A stretch of 64,000 nt of DNA from Candidatus Eremiobacterota bacterium (GCA_019235885.1 JAFAKB010000025.1:106874-170873), one strand, 5' to 3'. Counted from the first letter of the stretch, positions 33,646 to 43,723 are shown. Notes: generated from the sequence alone by a model not told the origin. Program-made: numbers and translations.

Positions 33646-34473
33646 CTACGACGGCGCCGTGTTGTTGTCGTGCTGAGCGTAGGTGCGCGGGTTGAAGTAC
33701 CAGTCGGGCAGCGACTTCGGAAATGTGATGTCGCGGAACTGATAGTCCACTTCCTTGCCGTCGTCGTTATAGCCGCCGCCGACGACGCCGTGCAGGTCGG
33801 TCACGACCGGGATCCCTTGCACCATCCCCATCGTGATCGTGAACGTCACCGGATAGACCGGTCCCTTGTCGATGAACAGCTTGTCGGTCGCGATCAGCTT
33901 GTGCAGCTCGTACGTCTTGCGGTCGCAGTAGATCTCGCGCAGCCGGTTGCGCTCGACATCGCGGATCGGGTAGATGTGCAGGTGCAGCTCGTCGCCCTCG
34001 ACATCGAGCGACTCGACTTTGTAGTCCGACTCGATGAGCGTGCGCACGCCGCCGATCACCGGCAGCGGCGTGTAGTTCGGCTCGGGCGTCGGGACTTCCG
34101 AGACGGGGTGCGGGCGCGCCGGCGCCGGCTCGAAGACGTCGGCGGTCGGCGGCCCGGGATCGCGCGCCTCGTTGAACGCGGGCCGGTCGAAGACCATATC
34201 GCCGCGCGCCTCGTCGCGGAAGACCATCCGCGTGAGCGCCGCGCGGTCCGAGTTGCGCACCCAGATGTGCTTGGTGTAGCTGTTGGCAAAATCGGGATAC
34301 CCGTTCGTCGCCTTCTGCGAGCGCACGAGCGTGTACGTCTCGTACGGCGGCGGCGGGCGGTGCGAGCGGAACTGCGCGCGGATCAAGCCGAGGACGCGCT
34401 GCGGCGAGGGGGTCGGTGCAGCGGTCGGCGTCGGTGCCGCAACGGCCGCGGCAAGCATCACGAGAGCCAGCAT
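33646..34473 (-). CDS. secreted protein of unknown function (LolA/RseB-like feel)
   Basis: A 275-residue product with a short signal sequence (MLALVMLAAAVAAP) and a Pro/Thr-rich spacer. The mature part contains IRAQFRSHRPPPPYETYTLVRSQ, HLHIYPIRDVERNRLREIYCDRKTYELHKLI and DLHGVVGGGYNDDGKEVDYQF. The alternating strands and the segment that reports residue-type mapping resemble outer-membrane lipoprotein-sorting or RseB-like folds, but this is a weak impression. It is transcribed away from the S9 peptidase pair. Confidence 0.6.
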   Translation of the reverse strand: MLALVMLAAAVAAPTPTAAPTPSPQRVLGLIRAQFRSHRPPPPYETYTLVRSQKATNGYPDFANSYTKHIWVRNSDRAALTRMVFRDEARGDMVFDRPAFNEARDPGPPTADVFEPAPARPHPVSEVPTPEPNYTPLPVIGGVRTLIESDYKVESLDVEGDELHLHIYPIRDVERNRLREIYCDRKTYELHKLIATDKLFIDKGPVYPVTFTITMGMVQGIPVVTDLHGVVGGGYNDDGKEVDYQFRDITFPKSLPDWYFNPRTYAQHDNNTAPS

Positions 34474-34607
34474 GGTGATTCGGTACGGCGCGCGCCGGGC
34501 TTCGGCCCTCCGGCTTCGCTCGGCAAGCGCGGCATTTCCAAGCCAACCCTAAGAAAATGAGACGGCGGTGAAGGGCGGCCGCGCTCGCGTTGCATAGTTG
34601 CTAGGCC

Positions 34608-36665
34608 ATGAAGGCATCCCTGGCCGTTTCGGCCGCGGCCCTGACGGCGCTTGCGATGCTCCCCGCTGCGGCCGCAGCGCCGCGGCCGACGACGCCCGAA
34701 GACATCGCGCGGATCGCGTACGTCAGCACCGCGGCGATCTCGCACCGCGGCGACCGCGTCGCCTTCGTGGTGACCAAGCTCGACCCGGCGCGCAACCGCT
34801 ACGTGCGCAACGTCTGGGTCGTGCGCAGCGACGGCACGGGATTGCGGCAGCTCACGCGCGGCGACGGCGACAGCGATCCGCAGTGGTCGCCGGACGATCG
34901 CACGATCGCATTCGCCGGCGCGCGCGGCGGGCCGTCGCAGATCTACGCGATCGCGCTCGACGGCGGCGAAGCGCGCAAGCTCACCGCCGAAGCGAAAGGC
35001 GCCTTCGGCCCGCGCTGGTCGCACGCCGGCACGCGCATCCTCTACGGCGCGACGTTCGAGGATCCCAAGCCGAAGACGCACCTCGACGAGGCCGCCGCGG
35101 GCCAGAAGCTCGACGAGAAGCACCAGCTCAGCGACGTGCGCACGACCGACCGGCTCGACTTCGAGGTCAACGGACAAGGCGAGACGTTCACGCAGCACAC
35201 GCACTTGCTGACGATCCGGCCCGACGGTTCCGGACGCCGGATGATCACGCCCGTCTCGCCGTGGTCGGAAGGCTCCGCCGTGTGGTCGTACGACGACCGC
35301 AGCATCGCGTTCGTCTCGCTGCGGCGCCCGGTCGATCCCGACCGGCTCGACAGCGACGTCTACGTCGTCGCTTCGAACGGCGGCGCGCTGCGGCGCGTCC
35401 CGGCGAAGCACCGCAACAGCGGCGCGCCGGCGTGGTCGCACGACTCGCGCTCGCTGTACATAACGATGGCGTCGCGACCGGATCCGGCGGGGTTCACCGG
35501 GATCGACGTGGTCGGCGCCGGCGGCGGCGAACGCACGATCGTCCCGGAGAACACGGTGGTGCTCGGCGACGCGATGCTGACCGACACGAAGGAAGGCGGG
35601 GCCGGCTGCGGCCCGCTCCCCGAGCCGCACGACCGCTGGTTTCTCTCCGACGTCACGGTACAAGGCGCGACGGCGCTCAAACGCTTCGACACCGCCAGCG
35701 GCCGGGCGAGCGACGTCGTCGCACGCGGCGACGAGATCGCCGACTGCACCGCGAACGACGCGCTCACCAAGATCGCGTACGTCGCCTCCGACACGACCCA
35801 CCCCGCCGAAGTCTACCTGTACGACGCGGCGCGCAACGCCTCGCGCAAGCTGACGAGCCTCAACGCGGACTATCTCGCGAGCACGCGGATCGCGCCGGCG
35901 CAGAGCTTCACCGTGCGCGACGAGCAGGGCTTTCCGGTGCAGGCGTGGTTTCTGCCGGCGAACGTTCCGCGCGGAACGCGCGCGCCGACGCTGCTAGAGA
36001 TCCACGGCGGACCCTCGTCGCTGTTCGGCAACTCGTTCTTTCACGAGATCCAGCTGCTGGCGGGACGCGGCTACAACGTCGTCTACGCCAACCCGCGCGG
36101 GAGCCTCGGCTACGGCTACCCCTTCTCGAAAGCGCTGGCGAAGAGCTGGGGCGACCCGATGTTCCGCGACGAGATGGCGGTGATCGACGCGGTCGCGAAG
36201 CGCTCCGATGTCGACCCGCACCGGTTCGGCGTGCTCGGCGGAAGCTACGGCGGCTACGCGACGCTGTGGATGATCTCGCACACGCATCGCTTCAAGGCGG
36301 CGCTGGCCGAGCGCGTCGTCAGCGACATGACGTCCGCGTTCCTGGCGTGCGACGAGTGCAGCAACACCAGCGCGACGTACGGGTTCGGCAACGCCTGGGA
36401 AAACCAGGACGCCTACTGGCGAATGTCGCCCATCTCCTCGATTGCCGACGTGACGACCCCGCTGTTGCTGCTGCACAGCAGCGAGGACACGCGCACGCCG
36501 CTGGTCGACTCCGACTCCTGGTTCACGCTGGCGAAGTCGCTCGGCGAGAAGATCACCTACGTCCAGGTGCCGCGCGAGAACCACGATCTCAACCGCACCG
36601 GCGAGCCGGTCCACCGGATCGAACGCCTCCACCTGATCCAAGACTGGTTCGCGAAAGAGCTGTGA
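34608..36665 (+). CDS. S9-family prolyl oligopeptidase-like serine peptidase, copy 1
   Basis: A 685-residue exported protein: signal peptide ending near AAAAP, a beta-propeller of WD/TolB-like blades (repeated PQWSPDDRTIAF-type strands) and a C-terminal alpha/beta-hydrolase. The catalytic triad is visible as Ser in GGSYGGYATLW (near 545), Asp in SSEDTRTP (near 626) and His in RENHDLNR (near 658). Such enzymes cleave acylaminoacyl or dipeptidyl peptides, here in the periplasm. The next gene is a close paralogue starting three bases after this stop. Confidence 0.92.
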   Translation: MKASLAVSAAALTALAMLPAAAAAPRPTTPEDIARIAYVSTAAISHRGDRVAFVVTKLDPARNRYVRNVWVVRSDGTGLRQLTRGDGDSDPQWSPDDRTIAFAGARGGPSQIYAIALDGGEARKLTAEAKGAFGPRWSHAGTRILYGATFEDPKPKTHLDEAAAGQKLDEKHQLSDVRTTDRLDFEVNGQGETFTQHTHLLTIRPDGSGRRMITPVSPWSEGSAVWSYDDRSIAFVSLRRPVDPDRLDSDVYVVASNGGALRRVPAKHRNSGAPAWSHDSRSLYITMASRPDPAGFTGIDVVGAGGGERTIVPENTVVLGDAMLTDTKEGGAGCGPLPEPHDRWFLSDVTVQGATALKRFDTASGRASDVVARGDEIADCTANDALTKIAYVASDTTHPAEVYLYDAARNASRKLTSLNADYLASTRIAPAQSFTVRDEQGFPVQAWFLPANVPRGTRAPTLLEIHGGPSSLFGNSFFHEIQLLAGRGYNVVYANPRGSLGYGYPFSKALAKSWGDPMFRDEMAVIDAVAKRSDVDPHRFGVLGGSYGGYATLWMISHTHRFKAALAERVVSDMTSAFLACDECSNTSATYGFGNAWENQDAYWRMSPISSIADVTTPLLLLHSSEDTRTPLVDSDSWFTLAKSLGEKITYVQVPRENHDLNRTGEPVHRIERLHLIQDWFAKEL

Positions 36666-36667
36666 CG

Positions 36668-38746
36668 ATGCGCCCGTTGCACGTATTCCCGCTCGTCGCG
36701 GCGCTGCTCACCGGAGCGCTGCCGGCGAGCGCGGCTGGGTCAAAACGCCCGGTCGCGGCCGAAGATCTTTTCAAGATCGCGTTCGTGTCGAGCGCGACCA
36801 TCTCGCACGACGGCAAGCGGGTCGCCTTCGTCGTGCAGCGCGCCGACATGAAGAGCGACACGTACAAAGCCGGTCTGTGGCTTGCCGACTCGGACGGCTC
36901 GCGGGTCGTGCAGCTCACCCGCGGCGAGAACGACGCCGAGCCGGCCTGGTCGCCCGACGACCGCACGATCGTCTTCACCCGCGCGCACGAGGGGCCGGGG
37001 CAGCTCTACGCGATCGACCTGACGGGCGGCGAAGCGCGCCGGCTGACGCACCAGGAGCACGGCGCCTCGGGCGCGGTGTTCTCGCACGACGGCAAGCGGA
37101 TCGCGTTCACCTCGACCGCCGTCGACCCGGCTCCGCTCGCGAACGTCGACTGGAAAGCGCTCGGGATCGCGCCGCCTGCGAAGTACAAGCACAGCGACAT
37201 CCGCACGCTGCCGTGGCCGCGCTACCAGCTCAACGGCGCCGGCTTCATCTACGACAAGACGCCGCACATCTGGACGATCGACGCGGACGGGCGGAACGCC
37301 AAGCAGCTCACGTCGAGCCGCGACGGCGAGACGACGCCGTTCTGGTCGCCCGACGACAAGCAGATCCTGTACTCGGTGACGCCGCTCGCGTCGGTCGAAG
37401 GCGATCAAGGCGAGATGTGGCTGATCTCGTCGAGCGGCGGCACGCCGGCCAAGATCGCCAGCTCGCACTACGGCGTGAATCCCCAGCAGTGGTTTCACGA
37501 CGGCAAGCGGATTCTGTTCGCCTATGCGTCGCGTCACGACGCCTCCTCGCTGCCCGCGGTGGCGTCGGTCAACGCCGACGGGGGCGGCGAGCGCACGCAC
37601 GTCGCGGAGAACACGGTGCTGTTCGGCGACGGTGTGATCAACGACACCAAGGAGAACGGCAACGGCTGCGGCGAGCTGACGCCGGACGACGCGACGCTGA
37701 TCGCGGACGTCAGCATCTCCGGCGCGACCGAGATCGACGCGTTCAGCCTCGCGAGCGGGAAGGCGACGACGCTGATCGGCGGCGGGCGCGAGATCATGGA
37801 CTGCTCGCTGAGCCGCGACGCGAGGACGATCGCCTACACCGCGCTCGACGCGACGCACCTGCCCGAGATCAACGTCTTCGACCGCACCACCGGCCAGTCG
37901 CGAGGGCTGACCCATCTCAACGACACGCTGACCGATTCGCTGGCGCTCGCCGTCCCCGAGCAGCACGCCGTGTCGAACGGCCAGGGCGGAACGGTCGCGT
38001 ACTGGGTGCTCAAACCGCCGAACGCGGTCGCGGGGAAGCGGTATCCGGTGATTCTCGACATCCACGGCGGCCCGCACACCGAGTTCGGCAACAGCTTCTT
38101 TCACGAGTTCCAGGTGCTCGCCGCGCGCGGTTACGTCGTCGTCTACGCGAACCCGCGCGGCAGCGTCGGCTACGGCTACGACTGGTCCGCGGCGCTCGAC
38201 GGCAACTGGGGCGACGCGATGTTCGCCGACGAGACCGCGGTGATGGACGAGGTCGTCAAGCGCGCCGACGCCGATCCCGCGCGCACGTTCGTCTCGGGCG
38301 GAAGCTACGGCGGCTACGCGACGCTGTGGATGATCTCGCACACGAACCGCTTCAAAGCGGCGCTCGCCGAACGCGCGGTCAGCGATCTCTTCACCGAGAC
38401 GCTCAGCGCCGACTTCGCCGCGCCGCGCGGTTTCGAGGGACCGCCGGGGACGCCGCGCTCGTGGGGCGGCGCGCTGCAAGGCTACCCGACGTACTGGCAG
38501 CAGTCACCGCTCGCGCACGTCGCCGCGGTGCACACGCCGCTGCTGCTGCTTCACGGCGACAACGACACGCGCACCCCGATCGCCGAGACGCTGCAGGAGT
38601 ACGAAGCGCTGAAGATCCTGAACCGCCCGGTCGAACTGGTCGAGTTCCCCCGCGAGACGCACGACCTCAGCCGCACCGGCGAACCGATCCACCGCGTCGA
38701 GCGCCTGCACATCATCACCGACTGGTTCAACCGCCACCTCCGCTAG
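36668..38746 (+). CDS. S9-family prolyl oligopeptidase-like serine peptidase, copy 2
   Basis: The 692-residue paralogue of the preceding gene has a signal peptide (HVFPLVAALLTGALPASA), the same propeller pattern (PAWSPDDRTIVF, TPFWSPDDKQILY) and the triad Ser in GGSYGGYATLW (near 546), Asp in HGDNDTRTP (near 632) and His in RETHDLSR (near 664). A GTG at 36662 is an alternative start. The two copies differ mostly in the propeller, which gates substrate access, so they probably differ in substrate range. They form a two-gene operon. Confidence 0.92.
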   Translation: MRPLHVFPLVAALLTGALPASAAGSKRPVAAEDLFKIAFVSSATISHDGKRVAFVVQRADMKSDTYKAGLWLADSDGSRVVQLTRGENDAEPAWSPDDRTIVFTRAHEGPGQLYAIDLTGGEARRLTHQEHGASGAVFSHDGKRIAFTSTAVDPAPLANVDWKALGIAPPAKYKHSDIRTLPWPRYQLNGAGFIYDKTPHIWTIDADGRNAKQLTSSRDGETTPFWSPDDKQILYSVTPLASVEGDQGEMWLISSSGGTPAKIASSHYGVNPQQWFHDGKRILFAYASRHDASSLPAVASVNADGGGERTHVAENTVLFGDGVINDTKENGNGCGELTPDDATLIADVSISGATEIDAFSLASGKATTLIGGGREIMDCSLSRDARTIAYTALDATHLPEINVFDRTTGQSRGLTHLNDTLTDSLALAVPEQHAVSNGQGGTVAYWVLKPPNAVAGKRYPVILDIHGGPHTEFGNSFFHEFQVLAARGYVVVYANPRGSVGYGYDWSAALDGNWGDAMFADETAVMDEVVKRADADPARTFVSGGSYGGYATLWMISHTNRFKAALAERAVSDLFTETLSADFAAPRGFEGPPGTPRSWGGALQGYPTYWQQSPLAHVAAVHTPLLLLHGDNDTRTPIAETLQEYEALKILNRPVELVEFPRETHDLSRTGEPIHRVERLHIITDWFNRHLR

Positions 38747-38794
38747 CGGGACGGCAATCCCGGCTCCGCGTCGAACGTCGGCGCGGAGCGAGTT

Positions 38795-40624
38795 ATGGAG
38801 CTGGTACGGTTTTCTGCGCTGGAGCGGCATTACGGGGCGAAGGCGGTGTTCGCGGGGTTGGCGGGCGTCGTGCGCGACGGCGACCGCGTCGGGTTGGTCG
38901 GGCCGAACGGCGCCGGGAAGACGACGCTCGTCCGGCTGCTGGCGGGGATCGACGAAGCGGACGGCGGGATGATCGTGCGCGCGCGCGAGCGGCGGCTCGG
39001 CTATCTCTCGCAAGACGCGTCGGAGACCGGGCCGCTGACGCTGCGCGCGGCGTTCGACGAAGCGCTCGCGCGCGGCGCGGCGCAGGAGTGGGAGATGCGC
39101 GCGACGCTCAACCGCTTCGACTTCGCGGAGGCCGATCTGGACCGGCCGCTGCGCGAGTTCTCCGGCGGCCAGCGCACCCGCGCCATGCTCGCGCGCACGC
39201 TTCTCGAACAGCCCGACTGGCTGGTCCTCGACGAGCCGACGAACCATCTCGACCTCGACACGGTGCGCTGGCTGGAGACGTTCGTCGCGCGCGACCCGCG
39301 CGCGTTCGTCGTCGTCTCGCACGACCGCTACTTCCTCGAAACGGTCGCGACGAAGATCTGGGAGCTCGACCACGGCGAGCTTGCGACGTACGACGTGAAA
39401 CCCGGCCGCGCTTACAGCATGTACGTCGCCGAGCGCGACGCGCGGCGCGAGCAGCAGCGGCGCGACTACGAAGCGGCGGCAGCCGAGCGCAAGCGCCAGC
39501 GCGCGGTGATCGACGAGCTGCGCACGCACGGCTCGCACAACTACAGCGCGGTCTGGAGCCGCGAGAAGGCGTTCGCGCGCGTCGAAGCGGTCGACGCTCC
39601 GCGCAAGGAACGGCGCAAGATCGCCGTCGCCCTGAGCGCGGCGCGGCGGGCGACGAGCGGTCCGGCCGTGGAGATCAAAGGGATCGCGAAAGCCTACGAC
39701 CGCCCCTTGTTCGCGAACCTCTCGGCGACGTTCACGCGCGGTGAGCGCGTCGCGATCGTGGGGCCGAACGGCGCGGGAAAGACGACGCTGCTGCGCATCC
39801 TCTCCGGCGAGCTTGCGCCCGACAAAGGCAGCGTTCGCTACGGCACGGAATTGCGCACCGCGAGCTACTCGCAGAGCTCGGTCGACGATCTGCCGGCCGG
39901 CGCAACGGCGGCGGAAGCAGTGATGCGGATGGGCGTGACCGACGAGCAGGCGCGCGGGCTATTGGGCCGGCTGAACCTGGGCGGCGAATCCGGCGACAAG
40001 CGCGTCGAGGAGTTCTCCGGCGGCGAGCGGCGGCGGATCATGCTCGCGCGGCTGATGGCGCAGCGCGCGGACTGCCTGTTCCTGGACGAGCCGACGAACG
40101 ACCTCGACATCGCCAGCCGCGAAGCGCTCGAAGACGTGCTGGCGGAATACGACGGCGCGCTGTTCGTCGTCTCGCACGACCGGTATCTGCTCAAGCGGCT
40201 CGGCGAGCGCGTCGTCGCGCTTCGCGACGGCCGCGCGCAGATCAGCACCGACGACTACGCAACGTGGGAACGCCGCCAGCACGAACCGCTCGCGCGCAAC
40301 GAACCGCAGAACAACGGCGCCGCTCGTGCGGCGGCGCGCACAACGCCGCCGGAAACGGCTGCCAAAGCAGAACGCCAGTCGGCGCACGAAGCGAAGCTCG
40401 CCGCGGGACGGCGCAAGCGCGCCGTCGCCGACGCGGAGAGCCGCGTCGCGCAACTCGACCGCGAGCGCGCGGCGCTCGAAGCCGAGTTCGCCGCGCACGG
40501 CACGTACGACGACCCGCAGCGGGTCGTCGACCTGCAGCACGAGCTCGAGCGCCTGCGCGCGGCGAGCGAAGAAGCGATGGCCGCCTGGGAAGCGGCCGTC
40601 GAATCCCTCGAGGCGAACGGTTAG
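38795..40624 (+). CDS. ABC-F family ATPase
   Basis: A 609-residue soluble protein with two ABC ATPase modules, each with Walker A GPNGAGKTT (near residues 36 and 324) and the signatures EFSGGQRTRAM and EFSGGERRRIM followed by VLDEPTNHLD and FLDEPTNDLD. The segment between them contains the P-site tRNA interaction motif region rich in Arg/Lys, and the C-terminus is a charged coiled coil. No membrane segment is present. ABC-F proteins act on the ribosome, in translation quality control or antibiotic protection. Confidence 0.92.
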   Translation: MELVRFSALERHYGAKAVFAGLAGVVRDGDRVGLVGPNGAGKTTLVRLLAGIDEADGGMIVRARERRLGYLSQDASETGPLTLRAAFDEALARGAAQEWEMRATLNRFDFAEADLDRPLREFSGGQRTRAMLARTLLEQPDWLVLDEPTNHLDLDTVRWLETFVARDPRAFVVVSHDRYFLETVATKIWELDHGELATYDVKPGRAYSMYVAERDARREQQRRDYEAAAAERKRQRAVIDELRTHGSHNYSAVWSREKAFARVEAVDAPRKERRKIAVALSAARRATSGPAVEIKGIAKAYDRPLFANLSATFTRGERVAIVGPNGAGKTTLLRILSGELAPDKGSVRYGTELRTASYSQSSVDDLPAGATAAEAVMRMGVTDEQARGLLGRLNLGGESGDKRVEEFSGGERRRIMLARLMAQRADCLFLDEPTNDLDIASREALEDVLAEYDGALFVVSHDRYLLKRLGERVVALRDGRAQISTDDYATWERRQHEPLARNEPQNNGAARAAARTTPPETAAKAERQSAHEAKLAAGRRKRAVADAESRVAQLDRERAALEAEFAAHGTYDDPQRVVDLQHELERLRAASEEAMAAWEAAVESLEANG

Positions 40625-40673
40625 GCCCAGCGGCCGACGAGGAAGCCGCCCGGGCCGTCGCGGAGAGCGCTGC

Positions 40674-42221
40674 ATGCTGGAATCTCCGGCGACCGCCTCC
40701 GACCCGACAGCACTTTCCGCGACCGAGCTGGCGCGTGCGGTCGCTGAGCGGAGGCTCACCGCGCGGGCCGTCGTCGAGGCGCACATCGCGCGGATCGAGG
40801 CGGTGAACCCGGCGCTCAATGCGGTCGTCGTGAGGCGCTACGAGGCGGCGCGGGCCGAGGCCGACCGCGCCGACGCGGCGGTCCGCGAGGGCGCGCCGCT
40901 CGGCCCGCTGCACGGCGTTCCGCTCACGCTGAAAGAGCAGTTCGCCGCCGCCGGCACGCCGGCGACGCTCGGCGTCGCGCCCGCCGCGAATGCCGACCAC
41001 GACGGGCCGCTGGTCGCGCGGCTGCGCGCGGCCGGCGCGATCGTGCTCGGCAAGACGAACGTGCCGCAGCTGCTGATCTACAACGAGGCCGACAACCCCG
41101 TCTACGGCCGCACCAACAACCCGTTCGACCCGAAGCGCTCGTCGAACGGCAGCAGCGGCGGCGAGGCAGCGATCATCGCCGCGCACGGTTCGCCGCTGGG
41201 ACTCGGCAGCGACATCGGCGGCAGCTTGCGGTGCCCCGCGCACGCCTGCGGGGTCTGCGCGCTCAAACCGACCAGCGGCCGGCTGACGAACGAGGACGCG
41301 CGGCCGGGCGGCTACGCGCACGGCCAGATCGCGATCGTCTCGCAGCCGGGACCGCTCGCGCGGACCGTCGCTGACCTCGCGCTCGCGATGCGCGTGCTCG
41401 CCGCGCCGGGACAAGAACGGCTCGATCCGGAGGTTGCACCGGTTCCGTGGCGCGAGCCCGGCGAAGTCGACCTCGCCGCGCTGCGCATCGCGTACTACGA
41501 AGACGACGGCTACTTTCCGTCCTCGCCGGCGGTGCGCCGCGCGGTGCGCGAAGCGGTCGCCGCGCTCGCGCAACGCGGCGCGCACGTCGAAGCGTTCACG
41601 CCGCCCGACGTCGCGAGCGCGATGCGCGCGTTCTTCGGCATCCTCGCCGCCGACGGCGCGGCGAGCGCGAAACGCCGGCTCGGAAAAAACCGCCGCGACC
41701 GACGGATCACGGGCTTGCTCCAGCTCGTCGGCATTCCGGCGCTGCTGCGGCCGCTCGCGATCGCCGCCGCATCTGCCGGCGGTCAAAAACGCCTTTCACG
41801 TCAGATGGCGGAGATCAAACCGTCGAGCGTCGACGGCTACTGGTCGCTGGTCGAAACGCAGTCGGCGTACCGCCGTGATTTCATCGCGGCGCTCGACGCG
41901 CGCAACATCGACGCGCTCGTCTGCCCGCCGCACGCGCTCCCCGCGCTGACGCACGGCAGCGCGTACTTCCTGGCGACAGCCGCAAGCTATTCGATGCTCT
42001 ACAACCTGCTCGGTATGCCGGCCGGCACGATCCCGTGGACCCGCGTGCGCCCCGGCGAAGACAAACCGTCCGGCTCGCCGCGTGACCTTGTCGACAAAGC
42101 CGCGCTCGAGGTGCAGCGCAACAGCGCCGGCCTGCCGATCGGCGTGCAAGTCGTCGCCCGCCACTGGCGCGAGGACGTCGCCCTCGCGGTGATGGCCGCG
42201 CTCGAATCGGCGACGCCGTGA
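40674..42221 (+). CDS. amidase-signature family amidase
   Basis: The 515-residue protein has the Ser-cisSer-Lys triad of the family: Lys in PLTLKEQFA (near 86), Ser in RSSNGSSGGEAA (near 160) and nucleophile Ser in GSDIGGSLRCPA (near 184). The family hydrolyses amides including fatty-acid, aryl and urea-like substrates, and includes GatA, but the absence of gatB/gatC neighbours and the divergent C-terminal half argue against GatA. It follows the ABC-F gene by 49 bases. Confidence 0.9.
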   Translation: MLESPATASDPTALSATELARAVAERRLTARAVVEAHIARIEAVNPALNAVVVRRYEAARAEADRADAAVREGAPLGPLHGVPLTLKEQFAAAGTPATLGVAPAANADHDGPLVARLRAAGAIVLGKTNVPQLLIYNEADNPVYGRTNNPFDPKRSSNGSSGGEAAIIAAHGSPLGLGSDIGGSLRCPAHACGVCALKPTSGRLTNEDARPGGYAHGQIAIVSQPGPLARTVADLALAMRVLAAPGQERLDPEVAPVPWREPGEVDLAALRIAYYEDDGYFPSSPAVRRAVREAVAALAQRGAHVEAFTPPDVASAMRAFFGILAADGAASAKRRLGKNRRDRRITGLLQLVGIPALLRPLAIAAASAGGQKRLSRQMAEIKPSSVDGYWSLVETQSAYRRDFIAALDARNIDALVCPPHALPALTHGSAYFLATAASYSMLYNLLGMPAGTIPWTRVRPGEDKPSGSPRDLVDKAALEVQRNSAGLPIGVQVVARHWREDVALAVMAALESATP

Positions 42222-42225
42222 AGCG

Positions 42226-42845
42226 TTAGCGGTTTCGGCGGTACGGCGTTCTGCCGATCGCTTTCACTTTCCGCGGCAGATCACGTTGCGGATCATATGC
42301 GCGCATCACCGCACCTCGCAACTCGCACAGCCGGTCGCGGAACACGACAAGGCTCGGTTCCAGCTCCTCGCCTCGCCACTTCGCGCTCGGAAGCGGATCG
42401 CTACGACTCGCTTTGAGTCATAGGCGGCCTTTCCAAGGCGCTGCGTCGCCGGATTGTCCGACATCAGCCATTCGCCGGTCAGTTCCTGAAACTCCGTCTT
42501 GAACAGCTTGTGGTTCGCCTCATCCGTCATGTCGAGCACCGCGCTCGGAATCTCCAGCTCGACGACGACGAGCAGGTGAGGCTCCCCGCGGCGCACGACG
42601 AACTCGGACGGACCGCCGAAAAGCATTCCGACCTCGAGCAACGCGGTGATGGGCGACTGCGCAAAGTACAGCGCCGGAATCTCGCCTCGCCGGTGATACC
42701 GCCCCGGGCTGTACTTCGCGCCTTCGGCGCTCAGCAGCGAGTCCGCGTATCGATATTTCGAAACGTGGACCCAGTGGCCCGCGGTCGTCGCGAGGTTGAG
42801 ATCTTGGTTGCTGAAGATCTTGGCGAGCCGCTTATCCGGCGCCAA
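42226..42845 (-). pseudogene. RES-domain toxin with a frameshift in its 3' part
   Basis: From ATG 42845 the frame encodes the RES core: RYADSLLSAEGAKYSPGRYH, EIPALYFAQSPITALLEVG and a VVAI strand, as in NAD-degrading RES toxins paired with Xre/MbcA/ParS antitoxins. Near 42405 the coding signal moves to another frame: the original frame becomes low-complexity (SGEARSWNRALSCS) and stops at 42306, while the other frame continues PSAKWRGEELEPSLVVFRDR to a stop at 42226, abutting the amidase gene. One missing base explains this. It may be inactivated, or the base may be a sequencing or assembly error. Confidence 0.75.
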
Positions 42846-42851
42846 GACGTC

Positions 42852-43271
42852 CTAACTGTAGACGCCGGCCTCGAGCACCGCTTGCAGCCGCTCGAGCGGT
42901 TCCACCCGGCCCTCAACCAACACCTCGAGGGGCTTCTTGTTTCCGAAGGCCATGATGGGCGTGTGAGCCCATTTCCGAAGGACATCCCGGCCGCCGAGCT
43001 CCCGCTCCAGTCCAATGCAGACTTGATCGACGCGCCTAATGGCGGTCTTCCGCTCCATCGGCATCGCGTGGAGGGCCCGATGAAGCGTTTCGCCGTCGAC
43101 GCCTAGGCGGTCGGCGATGCGGTTCAGCGCGTGCCGGGTCGCCGGCGTGCAGATCGGGCAGTCGCTGACCGGCGCGCTGCTGCCTTTTCGAGCCCTTCTC
43201 CGGACGCGCGAACGAAGAGCGGCGCGACCGCTCGCGCGACCAACCAGCTCTGCCGAACTCGTTCTCTTCAT
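42852..43271 (-). CDS. Xre/MbcA/ParS-type antitoxin of the RES pair
   Basis: The 139-residue protein has a basic N-terminus and a C-terminal toxin-binding domain: LRKWAHTPIMAFGNKKPLEVLVEGR, matching the WL-x-TPN-x-AFGG-x-x-P-x-E-x-L pattern of Xre/MbcA/ParS antitoxins. A helical DNA-binding-like region (RHALNRIADRLGVDGETLHRALHAM) precedes it. It ends six bases before the RES toxin ATG, the usual antitoxin-toxin order. It probably neutralises the toxin and represses the operon. ATG 43271 was chosen; upstream frame is non-coding in appearance. Confidence 0.82.
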   Translation of the reverse strand: MKRTSSAELVGRASGRAALRSRVRRRARKGSSAPVSDCPICTPATRHALNRIADRLGVDGETLHRALHAMPMERKTAIRRVDQVCIGLERELGGRDVLRKWAHTPIMAFGNKKPLEVLVEGRVEPLERLQAVLEAGVYS

Positions 43272-43426
43272 CGCAACCTTTTTCGAAGAAATCGCCGGGC
43301 ACGTCCGGCTCGGGCGGCCAGCCTTGCCCGCGCCAGCCAGTATACGACGCCTGGCCATGACATGTCTCTACCTAACTAGATACGCCCGCGGGATCAGATC
43401 GGCTAGCCGGCGTTGAATATTTCCCC

Positions 43427-43666
43427 ATGGATCAGTTGGCACAGCTCGGCGAGCGGCTCGTTCGCTTCCGCACTCAGGCCGGGATGGACGTGGAAACCGC
43501 CGCCGCGGTCGCCGACGTCAACACCGACCGGCTCGACCTCGCCGAATCCGGCAGCGTCGCGCTTGACGAGCACGAGCTGGACCGGCTCGCGCGCGCATAC
43601 GGCATCGATCCGACCGAGCTGTTCGGCGGCCGCATCACGCCGCTCCAGAACTACGCCGGCGGCTAG
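43427..43666 (+). CDS. small XRE-family HTH regulator
   Basis: A 79-residue protein that is essentially one Cro/C1-type helix-turn-helix: LGERLVRFRTQAGMDVETAAAVADVNTDRLDLAESGS with a following LDRLARAYGIDPTELFGG. It starts at ATG 43427, is divergent from the RES/antitoxin pair and lies 57 bases before the PQQ dehydrogenase gene. It could control either neighbour. Confidence 0.85.
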   Translation: MDQLAQLGERLVRFRTQAGMDVETAAAVADVNTDRLDLAESGSVALDEHELDRLARAYGIDPTELFGGRITPLQNYAGG

Positions 43667-43723
43667 GACCCGTAAAGTCTTTTCCGAACGCTCAAGAACC
43701 GCTTTTGCTTGTAGGAGAACAGC

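Noticed and set aside
36877..39744. 955-codon open frame on the plus strand
   Set aside because: Shadow of the second S9 peptidase and the ABC-F gene, composed mainly of Arg and Ala.
40674..42221. GatA subunit of Glu-tRNA amidotransferase
   Set aside because: The amidase signature fits, but the C-terminal half is divergent and no gatB or gatC lies nearby.
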